NCBI GenBank assembly: GCA_017416805.1
Contig: JAFQBB010000004.1
Span: forward strand, 1-64,000
Reading direction: 5' to 3'
DNA from: Bacteroidaceae bacterium
GTDB taxonomy: Bacteria; Bacteroidota; Bacteroidia; Bacteroidales; Bacteroidaceae
Length of the DNA stretch: 64,000 nucleotides
In this document: positions 38,017 to 46,946 of the stretch, one piece after another
Numbering within the stretch: the stretch's first letter is position 1
How the letters are laid out: the number at the start of each line of letters is the position of its first letter
Notes under the pieces: generated by a model
What the model saw: the letters and a program-made list of their open reading frames with translations, nothing else
Told to the model about the DNA's origin: nothing
The model's database searches: none
Made by a program: the position numbers and the translations under genes

Positions 38017-38243
38017 ATGAATAAAGAGTTTTACAGTCTGTACAAGAACTCTCCCAAAGAGATACAATACAAACTCACCTTGAAGACCTTTGGTATGGCA
38101 TTATAGAAGAACAACAAGAGGGATTCACTGCCAACGCGTTGGCAGACATCTGCCTTCACTATGGCAACACACTGCCATCACTATGGCAGAGAACTGACTA
38201 TACTAAGGCAGAAAGACAAGATAAGGAGAATAATGAACCTTGA
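38017..38243 (+). pseudogene. Possible frameshifted small-gene remnant
   Basis: ATG 38017 opens MNKEFYSLYKNSPKEIQYK and stops at 38106. A shifted frame continues coding-like from about 38080 (LEDLWYGIIEEQQEGFTAN, LADICLHYGNTLPSLWQR) to a stop at 38243. One frameshift near 38078-38100 would join them into about 75 residues. The overlap of a perfect 16-bp palindrome (TGCCAACGCGTTGGCA, 38132-38147) is odd. I do not recognise the family; chance is possible. Confidence 0.25.
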
Positions 38244-38291
38244 ACCTTATTCGGTACTTCTGCAATTCAGTAAATATCTACCTATATGGCT

Positions 38292-38447
38292 CTTCTGCAA
38301 TTTAGTTGAAATTAGGGTGGGAGGGGAATAAGTATCTTAAGATAAAAGGATCGAGATATTAAAATAAATGAACAAGTATCTAAGATACTTTGCCAATGAA
38401 CTTATAATGCTGAAAACAAAGAATATTTTCCAACTAAATTGCAGAAG
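38292..38447. repeat. Inverted repeat with internal palindromes in a gene-free stretch
   Basis: CTTCTGCAATTTAGTTG (38292-38308) recurs inverted at 38431-38447; related CTTCTGCAATTCAGT is at about 38267. Between them are the palindromes AGTATCTTAAGATA and AAGTATCTAAGATACTT. The rest of 38244-38610 shows nothing else. Confidence 0.65.
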
Positions 38448-38610
38448 AACCACCTATATCGGTATAAGACATCTACAAATGTAGTCTCTTTCGACACAAC
38501 CTCCTCAATACAATCCCCGTAAGTACCTGTCTGCTTTTTGATAACTGAACTTTTCGGGCTGAAGTTTTGTTTGATTGCACGTATTAAAACCAAACTTTTG
38601 GATTAGAACA

Positions 38611-39897
38611 ATGAAACGTATCAATCAAAAACTTCTGGCTGCATGTTGCATGACAGCATGTATCAGCCCACTGGCTATCGGCCAAAACAATCTGAGTATA
38701 AGCAATGAGGCGCCTAACAGCATTGTCATGGTCAGCATTGACGAGGCGGGCGATGAATTGATTAGTGTAATGAATGCCACGGCTCTGCCTCATGTACACG
38801 ACCCGCAGACTCCACGCTTTGTCCTGACAGACAGGGAAGGAAATTTTGCGTTGGGCATCGGTGGCTATGTACGCACTGTGGCAAGCTATGACATGGGAGG
38901 AATTGTGGACAATGTGGATTTTATCCCGGCACTCATCCCCAATCATAGCTCTGTGAACAACCAATTCCAAATGGATGCCAGTACAGCAAACATATTCTTG
39001 AAACTGGTAGGAAATTCACCCATATTGGGTGACTTTATCGTACATACCGAAGGTAACTTCCGAGGAAGTAGCAATACATTCAAACTAAGGAATGCATACA
39101 TTGCCTTCAGCGGAGTGACCATCGGATATACCTACGGTGGATTCATGGATGCAGCCGCCATGCCCGCCACCATTGATTTTCAAGGTCCTAACGGAGGAAC
39201 TTTCTACCGCACAACCCAATTAGCATATACATACAGCGGATTACGAAACTTCCGTTTCAATGCCTCTATCGAAATGCCTGAAGTGAGCGGTACAGATCCG
39301 AACAGTTCGGTAGAGATAACGAAACAACGCATGCCAGACTTTACGGCCTATGCCCAATACAATTGGAACGATGAGAGTCATTTACGTATTGGTGGCATAA
39401 TACGTAGCATGAGCTATACGGACAGAGCTAGCAATGATTCACACGACAGGACCGGATTCGGTGTACAGGCATCGAGCACCTTCACACTTGGAAACAGTAT
39501 GAAAATGTTCGGACAATTCACCTATGGCAAGGGCATCGGACAATACATCAATGACTTGGGCGAACTGGATGTTGACCTTGTGAGCAACCCCGAAGAAAAG
39601 GACAGGATGCAAACTTTGCCCATGATCGGATGGTTTGCCGGCATGCAATACAATCTCACACCATCACTATTCGTATCTGGAACATACAGCATGGCACGCC
39701 TCTATTCGGAAAATAACTACGAGGCCATTGCACAAGACAACTACCGATACGGACAATATGTGGCCGGAAACATTTTTTGGTCGGCCAGTGAAAACCTGCA
39801 ATTCGGAGCTGAATACCTACGCGGATGGCGCACAGACTTCAACGCCTCAACCCATACGGCAAATCGAATCAACCTGATGGCGAAGTTTTCGTTCTAA
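38611..39897 (+). CDS. DcaP-like outer-membrane porin
   Basis: A 428-residue outer-membrane beta-barrel protein. A signal peptide (MKRINQKLLAACCMTACISP..GQ) is followed by about 60 residues, then the DcaP-like porin start LGIGGYVRTVASYDMGGI. Alternating beta strands with aromatic girdle residues run to a C-terminal Phe (NLMAKFSF), the usual barrel terminus. DcaP-type porins are trimeric channels for anionic or dicarboxylic solutes in other bacteria; the substrate here is unknown. ATG 38611 is chosen because it begins the signal peptide; the upstream ATG/alternative at 38575 adds 12 residues without value. Confidence 0.85.
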   Translation: MKRINQKLLAACCMTACISPLAIGQNNLSISNEAPNSIVMVSIDEAGDELISVMNATALPHVHDPQTPRFVLTDREGNFALGIGGYVRTVASYDMGGIVDNVDFIPALIPNHSSVNNQFQMDASTANIFLKLVGNSPILGDFIVHTEGNFRGSSNTFKLRNAYIAFSGVTIGYTYGGFMDAAAMPATIDFQGPNGGTFYRTTQLAYTYSGLRNFRFNASIEMPEVSGTDPNSSVEITKQRMPDFTAYAQYNWNDESHLRIGGIIRSMSYTDRASNDSHDRTGFGVQASSTFTLGNSMKMFGQFTYGKGIGQYINDLGELDVDLVSNPEEKDRMQTLPMIGWFAGMQYNLTPSLFVSGTYSMARLYSENNYEAIAQDNYRYGQYVAGNIFWSASENLQFGAEYLRGWRTDFNASTHTANRINLMAKFSF

Positions 39898-39926
39898 CTA
39901 AGTTTATCAAGAAAAGAGACTTTCCT

Positions 39927-39996
39927 TTTAGGCACGGATTACGCGGACTTCACGGATAAAATAAAAAAAAGAGAATCATCGTAATCCGTGCCTAAA
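39927..39996. terminator. Inverted repeat downstream of the porin gene
   Basis: TTTAGGCACGGATTACG (39927-39943) and its perfect complement (39980-39996). Same arm family as 29562-29629. Probable terminator. Confidence 0.6.
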
Positions 39997-39999
39997 TTC

Positions 40000-40189
40000 A
40001 AGGGAGGTTCTATAAATTAGTTCCTTCGTTTATTTAGGTTGGTTCTCTGCTTGGATGCTTTACTTGTCTTTTTGGCCTTTTCCTCTTTATCTCCTTGACA
40101 CGTAGCCCGCTACGCATCTTCGCAGATAAAGAGGAAAAGGCCAAAAATCCGAAGCAAATCCTCGCAAGCTAATTTATAGAACCTCCCTT
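40000..40189. mobile_element. 190-bp MITE-like element with 21-bp perfect terminal inverted repeats
   Basis: Positions 40000-40020 are perfectly complementary to 40169-40189 (outer end AAGGGAGGTTCTATAAATTA). Inside, 40069-40092 is perfectly complementary to 40124-40147, and a tip hairpin CGTAGC/GCTACG lies at 40101-40114. It has no coding capacity. The right end touches the maf stop codon (40190-40188). Either a non-autonomous transposable element or a very large hairpin/terminator. Confidence 0.6.
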
Positions 40190-40766
40190 AAACCAGCTTT
40201 TTCAACTCATTGTAAAGGCGTTGCACGGGAAGGCCCATGACATTGAAGTAGGAGCCTTCGATGCGCTCAACTCCGATAAACCCTATCCACTCTTGCACGC
40301 CGTAGGAACCGGCCTTATCCATGGGATGATAGTGGGTGACGTAATAGCTGATTTCTTCTTCGGTGAGTGAGGCGAAGGTGACTTGCGACACAGAGGCAAA
40401 ACTCTTCTGGAAGGTGGTGGTGGCCAGGGTGACACCAGTAATCACCTGATGGGTCTTACCCGAAAGGTCGCACAACATCTGACGGGCCTCGTCCTCGTCC
40501 GCAGGTTTGCCCAACACACGTCCGTCGAGCCACACGATGGTGTCGGCCGTAATCAACAATTCATTGTCTTTCAACGCATCCAAATAAGCGGAAGCCTTTT
40601 TGGATGAAATATACACGGGGATTTCCTCGCCCTGCAATGTGTCGGGATAGGACTCATCAATGCCGGGCAGAGTACGCACTTCGTAGTCAAGCCCCAGTCC
40701 GCTCAGCAACTCTCTCCGACGGGGTGAATTGCTGGCAAGGATGATGTGATAATCAAGTTTCAGCAT
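40188..40766 (-). CDS. maf: Maf-family nucleoside triphosphate pyrophosphatase
   Basis: A 192-residue house-cleaning enzyme hydrolysing non-canonical or (d)TTP/UTP-type nucleotides. The N-terminal signature LASNSPRRRELLSGLGLDYEV and the metal/base motif ITADTIVWLDGRVLGKPAD are clear, as is YYVTHYHPMDKAGSYGVQEW. The length is normal. It is the last gene of the nitroreductase-DUF2520-kdsC-maf run, 88 bp after kdsC; the spacer holds a small inverted repeat (40785-40842). Confidence 0.93.
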   Translation of the reverse strand: MLKLDYHIILASNSPRRRELLSGLGLDYEVRTLPGIDESYPDTLQGEEIPVYISSKKASAYLDALKDNELLITADTIVWLDGRVLGKPADEDEARQMLCDLSGKTHQVITGVTLATTTFQKSFASVSQVTFASLTEEEISYYVTHYHPMDKAGSYGVQEWIGFIGVERIEGSYFNVMGLPVQRLYNELKKLV

Positions 40767-40784
40767 AATTCTTCAGTGATTAGT

Positions 40785-40842
40785 GACGAGCTACGAGTAA
40801 GCCATGCGGGACGGGACTTGTAACTCGTAGCTTGTAGCTCGT
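40785..40842. repeat. Small inverted repeat between kdsC and maf
   Basis: ACGAGCTACGAGT and ACTCGTAGC...AGCTCGT form a hairpin with TCGTAGC-type simple repeats. Confidence 0.45.
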
Positions 40843-40854
40843 AACCAAATTATT

Positions 40855-41373
40855 TCACCACCCGAAGGCTTCATTTCCGTCCATCCATTTGCCTTGGGCT
40901 TTCAGCACCTGTTCGATGACATCGCGTCCGCATCCATAGCCTCCCTTGCGATGGGAGATGTAGGTAGAAATTTCCTTGATTTCAGGAGCAGCATCGGCCG
41001 GACACACAGGACATCCGCAGAGGCGCATCACTTCATAGTCGGGGATATCGTCGCCCATGTACATCACCTCCTCGGGACGAAGACCGTATTTTTCCATCAG
41101 CCGGGTATACTCCTTCACCTTGATGGAGCATCCGAGGAATACGTCCTTCAAACCAAGGCCCTCGTAGCGTACAAGGATGGCTTCGGTCTTCCCACCTGTG
41201 ATAATGGCCACAATCAGCCCTTTCTTTACGGCCAATTGCAGAGCGTATCCGTCCTTGATGTTGGCCGTACGCATGGGGTCGCCATTGGAGGCAAGAGTAA
41301 TGGTTTCGGCACTGAGCACCCCGTCCACATCAAAGATGATTGCGCGTATTTTTGTCAAATCGTAATTTATCAT
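40855..41373 (-). CDS. kdsC: KdsC-like 3-deoxy-D-manno-octulosonate 8-phosphate phosphatase
   Basis: A 172-residue C0-type (capless) HAD phosphatase. Motif [11 protein letters not shown], motif [12 protein letters not shown], the Lys of [11 protein letters not shown], and motif [17 protein letters not shown] match KdsC, which makes Kdo for the lipopolysaccharide core. The C-terminal VRxGGGxGxVRE-like tail is present as [18 protein letters not shown]. The length is normal. It starts 19 bp after the DUF2520 stop. Confidence 0.9.
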   Translation of the reverse strand: MINYDLTKIRAIIFDVDGVLSAETITLASNGDPMRTANIKDGYALQLAVKKGLIVAIITGGKTEAILVRYEGLGLKDVFLGCSIKVKEYTRLMEKYGLRPEEVMYMGDDIPDYEVMRLCGCPVCPADAAPEIKEISTYISHRKGGYGCGRDVIEQVLKAQGKWMDGNEAFGW

Positions 41374-41392
41374 AAGTTCAAGTACAATTTTA

Positions 41393-42169
41393 TCAATCTT
41401 TCTCTTCGTGAATAATTCTGCTTGTCAACTCATACAACTCCCTATAGAGCGGATGGTCGGCGAGGAGAGCCAGGTGTTTGTCTATCACATTCCTGTCGTA
41501 GCGCACGGCAGGGCCCGTCTGAGCGTCGGCAGGATGTAGCGCGTGCACCTTACGGGCTGTTTCGTCTATCAGCGGAAGCATGGCATCGAAGGAGAGGCCG
41601 TGCTCCTCGAGCAGACGTGCCGAAGCGGTGTACATGGCATTGGCGAAGTTGCAGGCAAAAACGGCTGAAAGATGCAGATAGCGACGTTGCTCGGAGGAGG
41701 CCTCATGCACATTGCGGCTCATAGAAGTTGCCACGCTCCTCAAGATGTCCATCTCCATTTTCCCCGATGCTTCCAAGAAGAAAGGGATGTCCGAGAAACT
41801 GACCTCACGTGCCTTGCTGAACGTCTGCATAGGATAGAACACTCCATAATGCTTCAAGCCATATTCGGCCCAAATGGAGATGGGCACACTGCCTGCCGTA
41901 TGCACCCACAAGGCATATTCGCGTCCCTTTATCAAAATGGGAAGCACTTCGCCAAGGGCCGAATCCTTCAGCGCCACGATGTAGAGCTGGGCATCGGTCA
42001 CCACCTCTGCGAGGTCGCTCACTCCCCTACTCTCCAACTTCAAGGCCAAGGCATCGGCCGAGACTTGCGTACGGCTATACACCTGACACACCACATGGCC
42101 TGCCTCAACCAAGGCACGTCCCAAATTGGTGGCCAGATTTCCTGCTCCGATTAATGCAATTTTCATCAA
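41393..42169 (-). CDS. DUF2520 Rossmann-fold NAD(P)-binding protein
   Basis: A 258-residue protein of the DUF2520/F420-dependent-oxidoreductase-like type. The N-terminal Rossmann domain ([46 protein letters not shown]) is followed by a C-terminal all-helical dimerisation domain ([20 protein letters not shown]), resembling 6-phosphogluconate- or pyrroline-5-carboxylate-reductase folds. The substrate is unknown. Its ATG overlaps the nitroreductase stop by 4 nt, implying coupled translation. Confidence 0.88.
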   Translation of the reverse strand: MMKIALIGAGNLATNLGRALVEAGHVVCQVYSRTQVSADALALKLESRGVSDLAEVVTDAQLYIVALKDSALGEVLPILIKGREYALWVHTAGSVPISIWAEYGLKHYGVFYPMQTFSKAREVSFSDIPFFLEASGKMEMDILRSVATSMSRNVHEASSEQRRYLHLSAVFACNFANAMYTASARLLEEHGLSFDAMLPLIDETARKVHALHPADAQTGPAVRYDRNVIDKHLALLADHPLYRELYELTSRIIHEEKD

Positions 42170-42699
42170 TACTTATTAATATGCACCTTCTCCCATTGCA
42201 GATTGGCCTCGTCGAAAGGCTTGCGCTCCTGCCCCTTATGCCCTACGGCAATGATGGAGAGCACCTGCAACTGAAGGGGGATGTCCAACAACTCGTGCAC
42301 TACTTCGTTGGCAGAAATGCCATCGGCCGTAAAGCGCTCGCGCACCTGCACCCAACAACTTCCCAATCCAAAGTCTTCGGCCTGAAGCTGAATCATGAGC
42401 GAGGCAACGGAAGCATCTTCAATCCACACATCGCTCACCATCGGGTCGGCCATCACCACGATGGCCAATGGTGCACCGGCAATCAATCCGGCACCGGCTT
42501 CCTTGCATTGCGAGAGTTTCTCAAGCATCTCTTTATCATCCACCACCACAAATTGCCACCCGTTAGAGCGCTTGCTCGAGGGCGACATCAGGGCGGCACG
42601 GAGAAGGAGTTCGACCTGCTCCTGCGTCAGTTCCTCTTCGGTAAACTTGCGCGTACTCCGGCGCAAGCGTATCAATTCACTAAAATTTTCCATATCCAT
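42166..42699 (-). CDS. Nitroreductase-family FMN oxidoreductase
   Basis: A 177-residue FMN-dependent protein with the N-terminal signature RLRRSTRKFTEEEL (phosphate-binding Arg/Ser), SPSSKRSNGWQFVVV, and the C-terminal IIAVGHKGQERKPF. It is the short form typical of anaerobes; the electron acceptor is unknown. ATG 42699 (or 42693) is preferred over TTG 42717 because the -7 box TATCTTTG covers 42722-42715. It is the first gene of a four-gene operon ending in maf. Confidence 0.9.
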   Translation of the reverse strand: MDMENFSELIRLRRSTRKFTEEELTQEQVELLLRAALMSPSSKRSNGWQFVVVDDKEMLEKLSQCKEAGAGLIAGAPLAIVVMADPMVSDVWIEDASVASLMIQLQAEDFGLGSCWVQVRERFTADGISANEVVHELLDIPLQLQVLSIIAVGHKGQERKPFDEANLQWEKVHINKY

Positions 42700-42714
42700 T
42701 TTCTTTTCAGATGG

Positions 42715-42722
42715 CAAAGATA
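42715..42722 (-). promoter_or_regulatory. -7 box for the nitroreductase-DUF2520-kdsC-maf operon
   Basis: TATCTTTG on the minus strand; it leaves a very short leader before ATG 42699. Confidence 0.55.
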
Positions 42723-42779
42723 AAGAAAAGTATCGGAAACTGCATCAATAATTCACTTTTTTGCCTTTTTGTTAAAAGG

Positions 42780-42852
42780 AAGTGTGTCATAATCTGACAA
42801 TCCTGTTTTATTCCTTGATTGGAATAGAGAATCATCAGATTATGACACACTT
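42780..42852 (-). terminator. Nested inverted repeat at the end of the tubulin-like operon
   Basis: AAGTGTGTCATAATCTGA (42780-42797) is perfectly complementary to 42835-42852, enclosing a second stem TATTCC/GGAATA. It lies 50 bp past the last stop of the operon. AAGTGTGTCATAA recurs at 34570-34582 after the CorC gene. Confidence 0.6.
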
Positions 42853-42902
42853 TCACAATCTTCCTGAGCACCCCATAAAGGAGTAGTGGAAAAGCTGTCC
42901 AG

Positions 42903-43670
42903 TTACAGCAAACTGTCAATATCGTCGGGCATCTCTTCCAGCTTTTGGGCTTCATCCTCGGGAGCAATGGCCAGTTCCTGAGCTGCAAGCTGTTCGGCAC
43001 GTTGCTTGGCCACCTCCTCACTGATGAGGGCAGTGTCGCCTTCGTACTTCTTGATAAAGCAGCACGATTCAAGGACTTTGGCCTGATCTGGTGTCCAAAT
43101 GCCGAGCGAAGTGGCATCGAGCGCACCTTCCTTCATAGCCTTCCACTGTTGCCACTGGGAACGGCGGATGGCAGCCAATTCCTTGATTTCATTTCCAGCC
43201 ATGGCTATGATGGTAGGGCCAGCCTTCATATAAGAGGCCCAAGCCAAAGCGTCCAAAAAGCCCATCTTCTTCATGGACTTTGCAGCATCTACAGTCTTTT
43301 CACCAATAGAGACCCCATCGGCCACAATGCTGAGACCCAAAGTGACGGCCTGAACCAACTGCCAGTTGGCTGCAGCTTTGGTCAGGTATTCGCCCGAAGC
43401 ATTCTCCATGTGGGACATGACATAGACCTGTCCATTGACCGAGAAAGTGTCGGTCTTGAAGATATAGGTGGTCATACTCTCATTATACTTCTGAATGTCA
43501 TTCCACAGTGTGTCACACGACCGCAGGTAGGAGTCGAACGTTTCATTTCCGGAAAGTTCCGCAGGAAGTTGCCACTCAAATTTCTTTTTCTCATTCTTTG
43601 CCTCTACAGCCATTGGAGCTGCTATCAGGATTGCCAAAAGGGCAATCAAGGCTTTGGTCAGTTTTTTCAT
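42903..43670 (-). CDS. Secreted protein of the tubulin-like operon (last gene), unknown
   Basis: A 255-residue exported protein with a clear signal peptide (MKKLTKALIALLAILIAAPM..EA). The mature part is mostly helical: residues about 45-75 contain YLRSCDTLWNDIQKYNES, then a hydrophobic Ala/Gly-rich segment near 105-150 (LVQAVTLGLSIVADGVSIGE) that could be a membrane-inserted or packed helix pair. The C-terminus is acidic. I do not recognise a family. It follows the 465-residue gene by 28 bp and ends the operon before a nested hairpin. Confidence 0.75.
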   Translation of the reverse strand: MKKLTKALIALLAILIAAPMAVEAKNEKKKFEWQLPAELSGNETFDSYLRSCDTLWNDIQKYNESMTTYIFKTDTFSVNGQVYVMSHMENASGEYLTKAAANWQLVQAVTLGLSIVADGVSIGEKTVDAAKSMKKMGFLDALAWASYMKAGPTIIAMAGNEIKELAAIRRSQWQQWKAMKEGALDATSLGIWTPDQAKVLESCCFIKKYEGDTALISEEVAKQRAEQLAAQELAIAPEDEAQKLEEMPDDIDSLL

Positions 43671-43698
43671 AAATGTTATATTCAGTTAGATTTCAGAT

Positions 43699-45096
43699 TC
43701 ATCGGGTAAGCACCACGTCAAGCGTCTGCGTCTTGTGTTCTATAGGGCGCGAACGTTTCTCACCTGCGAAATAAAGATACTTGCACGGTTCACGAAGCAC
43801 TACCTTGTAAGCTCCGTTCTGTACCGCTCCCACCGGTTTGTATCCTTTAATCTCGTCCAATCCTCCACAATTGAAGTTGATGGCATAGATAGCCGTACCA
43901 TCTACTGGCAAGAACCAACCGTCGCTCTTAGAGACCTTTCCCGTAACAATAGGAAGTTCCACATTCGACTGAGGATGTTTCTTGTAGAGGGCATCAAACT
44001 CTGCCAACTTTTGCTTGAACCATGTCATTTCGGGATATTTGGTTACGATTTCCTGACACATCTGACGCCCTAAGTTCAGATATTTCCACACATTCTCGGA
44101 TTCAAAACCTTCGGCAGCTTCAGCCTTGCGCCAACGCTCATCGGCCTGCTCGACATAGCGGGAATACTTGCGCAGGAAAATGAACTTGTTCTGTTCTTTC
44201 TGATAGGAGTCTTTCAAATTGACCGGGCAATCCATGTGAGTACGTACAGCCTCGTAGGCATCGTTTCCTGCCAAGAACCATGCACTCTCATACTGCGTTG
44301 CGTAAGCGGCTGAATATTCCTTTGCCTTGGCCAACAATTCGTTGTAGGTCACTTCTACCTCCACTATTTTCACTTTACTCTTCACTACGTACTGATGGGC
44401 TTCCTTCATGCCCAATACATCGTGCATGGTTTGCGTCCGGCCTATTTTGGAGGTGAAAGTAAAAGCCAGATTGTTTTTCAAGAACACTGCGGGTTTGCGT
44501 GCTTCATCAAGCGAAAAGACAAGTACATATTCCGTCAAACTCTCACCCGGCACGACAGCAGGTTGTACATTTGTACCTGAAACTGTTTGTGCAGTACCAT
44601 TCTTAAAGAGGGTTGTTCCGTTACAAACAATCGTCAAATCAGTCAATGGTGAAAGGAATGTTATCTTGGCTTTCTTTTCCTCGGGATACACACCACGGAC
44701 ATTGTCCTTCTCGACAATCATAGTCTCTTCGTTATAAGTAGCCACCATTACTTTACCCACATATGCCACAACTTGAACGGTCCGTTGGCCATCGGGCGAC
44801 TGGATTTCAATATTAGAACGGACAAATCCATCCTCTTCAACACCGTCATAAAACAGGTTCAATATGTAGTGATAGTTTCCATCAGACGCGGTTTCCTTCA
44901 CGGCAACACGGCCTGTAGTCTTGTCTGTCACAGTCAAAGCATCACTGTTTGATCTCAGTATCACTTTGGCCTCTTCCTGTCCGGCTCTCAACGCGTTGTC
45001 TTGTACAAACTTCACTTCTTGTTCCTGTGCCAATGCCGCCATAAAACCAGACATTGAAAGAAGGAGTAGTATAGCAGTTTTCAAATTCATAACCAT
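43699..45096 (-). CDS. Secreted 465-residue protein of the tubulin-like operon, unknown
   Basis: An exported protein: signal peptide MNLKTAILLLLSMSGFMAALAQ after an optional upstream Met (start 45096 or 45090). The N-terminal 220 residues look beta-rich, possibly two Ig-like domains (VRSNIEIQSPDGQRTVQVV; KAKITFLSPLTDLTIVCNG). Residues about 230-360 are helical with TPR-like spacing (YNELLAKAKEYSAAYATQYE; WKYLNLGRQMCQEIVTKYPE). The last 90 residues are beta-rich and end TLDVVLTR. No catalytic motif is seen. It lies 20 bp after the NTF2-like gene. Probably a periplasmic or surface structural part of the system. Confidence 0.78.
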   Translation of the reverse strand: MVMNLKTAILLLLSMSGFMAALAQEQEVKFVQDNALRAGQEEAKVILRSNSDALTVTDKTTGRVAVKETASDGNYHYILNLFYDGVEEDGFVRSNIEIQSPDGQRTVQVVAYVGKVMVATYNEETMIVEKDNVRGVYPEEKKAKITFLSPLTDLTIVCNGTTLFKNGTAQTVSGTNVQPAVVPGESLTEYVLVFSLDEARKPAVFLKNNLAFTFTSKIGRTQTMHDVLGMKEAHQYVVKSKVKIVEVEVTYNELLAKAKEYSAAYATQYESAWFLAGNDAYEAVRTHMDCPVNLKDSYQKEQNKFIFLRKYSRYVEQADERWRKAEAAEGFESENVWKYLNLGRQMCQEIVTKYPEMTWFKQKLAEFDALYKKHPQSNVELPIVTGKVSKSDGWFLPVDGTAIYAINFNCGGLDEIKGYKPVGAVQNGAYKVVLREPCKYLYFAGEKRSRPIEHKTQTLDVVLTR

Positions 45097-45116
45097 GTTG
45101 TGTTTTCTCTTCCTTA

Positions 45117-46115
45117 TTACAAATCAATCACGAAGTCACCAGGAGTGAAGATTTCTTCCTTGGCTATCTCTTGTGTCTGATTCTCATCCATCCAACGAGG
45201 TTGCCAAGTACGTACATGAATCTGTACATTGTCCTTATCACGGAAATCCCAAAGCAAGAACAAGTAACCATCATCGCTATAGCCACGGCTGTTGCTATAA
45301 AGTTGATGTACAGTCACACCATAAAATCCTTCCATTTGCGGATTGGGATGTTTTACGACTTTTACATCATCAAACTTCACATTGATCCAACTGTTACTTG
45401 CAAAGCTCTGTTTCAAACGGCTGATATATTCTTGTTTGCTCTGTTTCTTGTAAGTAACCTTATTGTAAGAAATACCCGCACCATCTGTTTTCTTCACCTT
45501 AGTCACCGTACCTGTAATGATAAGTGCATCTTCGCTAAAAATATTCTCCAAAAACACTATATCTTTTTCATTGTAAGCTGTACGGAACTGTTCTACATAC
45601 GATAAAATCTGTTGACGACGGCCAACCTCTGTCACATTCTTGCCTTTCTTCATTACATTCTGATAGACATTTGTACTAAGAGTGAAGTTCAAACGGGTAA
45701 TCTGACCAGCAGCATCATAAGTAATCACAGCTTCTTGATACTCATCTTCAAGTGTTTCACCTGCAGGTTTAAGCATCAAAGGTATTTGGCGCACCTGATA
45801 GCCATCGCCAGCTTGAAGGCAAGATTGTACCACCTCTGAATCATCACAATAAAAATGAGCATTTTCCCACAATGCACTTAAACCACTCACTGCAGATTCT
45901 GCCAAACCGAGATTCGCCAAGTTCAATGCACGATTCTCTGCATAAGCTGTATTTATTTCTGTGAGCAATGCACTGGATGCACGTTCCATTTTTGATTTCA
46001 ACGCACCGTTATCCAAACCATCCATTATTTCCAACTTAACGGAATTGCTTGCATTCACTACTGTCATGCTTGCAATAAAGCAAGCCATAATCACACTATA
46101 CAAATATTTTCTCAT
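45117..46115 (-). CDS. Secreted protein with NTF2/SnoaL-like domain, tubulin-like operon
   Basis: A 332-residue exported protein; signal peptide MRKYLYSVIMACFIASMTVV. Residues about 35-160 are an unknown N-terminal domain. Residues about 165-320 look like an NTF2-like fold: helix ILSYVEQFRTAYNEKDIVFL, then FSEDALIITGTVTKV, EYISRLKQSF, the strand block GFYGVTVHQLYSNSRGY and a final YLFLLWDFRD-type strand. NTF2-like domains serve as binding or scaffold modules. It is separated from its neighbours by 20-21 bp, so it is cotranscribed. Ligand unknown. Confidence 0.78.
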   Translation of the reverse strand: MRKYLYSVIMACFIASMTVVNASNSVKLEIMDGLDNGALKSKMERASSALLTEINTAYAENRALNLANLGLAESAVSGLSALWENAHFYCDDSEVVQSCLQAGDGYQVRQIPLMLKPAGETLEDEYQEAVITYDAAGQITRLNFTLSTNVYQNVMKKGKNVTEVGRRQQILSYVEQFRTAYNEKDIVFLENIFSEDALIITGTVTKVKKTDGAGISYNKVTYKKQSKQEYISRLKQSFASNSWINVKFDDVKVVKHPNPQMEGFYGVTVHQLYSNSRGYSDDGYLFLLWDFRDKDNVQIHVRTWQPRWMDENQTQEIAKEEIFTPGDFVIDL

Positions 46116-46136
46116 ACCAAATATTCTATTGAGTTA

Positions 46137-46946
46137 TTATTCTAATACAAACCAATATGTCCCAAGACCGCTATACGAAGCAAGTGACACCGCAGAACCT
46201 GTACGTACATCTGTATATGATTCGCCACTTTTCTTTATCACTCCTTTTATGACACCTTGGCGATCATAAAACAACAAATAACAATTCTGTTTATTTACAT
46301 TTGCAGAATAAACACCATAACTGATTTTCCCTGCACCTTTCAGATTGGCAAAAACAGGTTTCATTTCAGTCATAGTGGGCGCTTCAAGCACCATATCTAT
46401 CGGTGACTTCGCACTCTGAACGACAGGAGTTATCTGTTGCCCATAAATTGCATTTTCAGAAACATTTTCAGATTTTACTACTGCTTCACTTTGTTTCTCA
46501 CCCATCGAAGGTTGTTCCACCTTTTCTTGTACGTCAGAAGACGAAGAAGCAATCGAAGCCAAAGGTTGCAATTCCTCTTCATTCAAAACAATCTGTCCTT
46601 CACCATAAATCAAGACTATATCCTTCTTTTTTACATAGACAAAAGCACGCGTACGTACACCGCGCTTCATATCCATCAATTGGGTACAACTGTTAATGTC
46701 CTGCAAAACCACTTGCTTTACTGTTTCTTTCTTGCTTTTCGTTGCCACCCATTCATTGATTTCACTGACCAACAATTCTTTGGCCGTATTCATAGCTTCT
46801 TCTTCCGTAGCCATAGTGGCCTCAGCTGAAAGATATGATTGTGAACGCTTGATTTTATTAATCAAAGCTTTCGTATCCGAGTCACTCTGTGCCATCAGAT
46901 TCGCACAAAGGAACCCTGTTAACAAGAATATTACCAATTTCTTCAT
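46137..46946 (-). CDS. Secreted LPP20-like protein of the tubulin-like operon
   Basis: A 269-residue exported protein (signal peptide MKKLVIFLLTGFLCANLMAQ). Residues 25-110 resemble LPP20-type lipoprotein domains: repeated AEATMATEEEAMNTAKELLVSE (as two helices) followed by strands with RAFVYVKKKDIVLIYG. A Ser/Val/Glu-rich linker (about 115-175) leads to a C-terminal beta domain (GAGKISYGVYSANVNKQNCY). ATG 46946 overlaps the previous stop as ATGA, which fixes the start and implies coupled translation. There is no lipobox Cys, so probably soluble in the periplasm. Confidence 0.75.
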   Translation of the reverse strand: MKKLVIFLLTGFLCANLMAQSDSDTKALINKIKRSQSYLSAEATMATEEEAMNTAKELLVSEINEWVATKSKKETVKQVVLQDINSCTQLMDMKRGVRTRAFVYVKKKDIVLIYGEGQIVLNEEELQPLASIASSSSDVQEKVEQPSMGEKQSEAVVKSENVSENAIYGQQITPVVQSAKSPIDMVLEAPTMTEMKPVFANLKGAGKISYGVYSANVNKQNCYLLFYDRQGVIKGVIKKSGESYTDVRTGSAVSLASYSGLGTYWFVLE

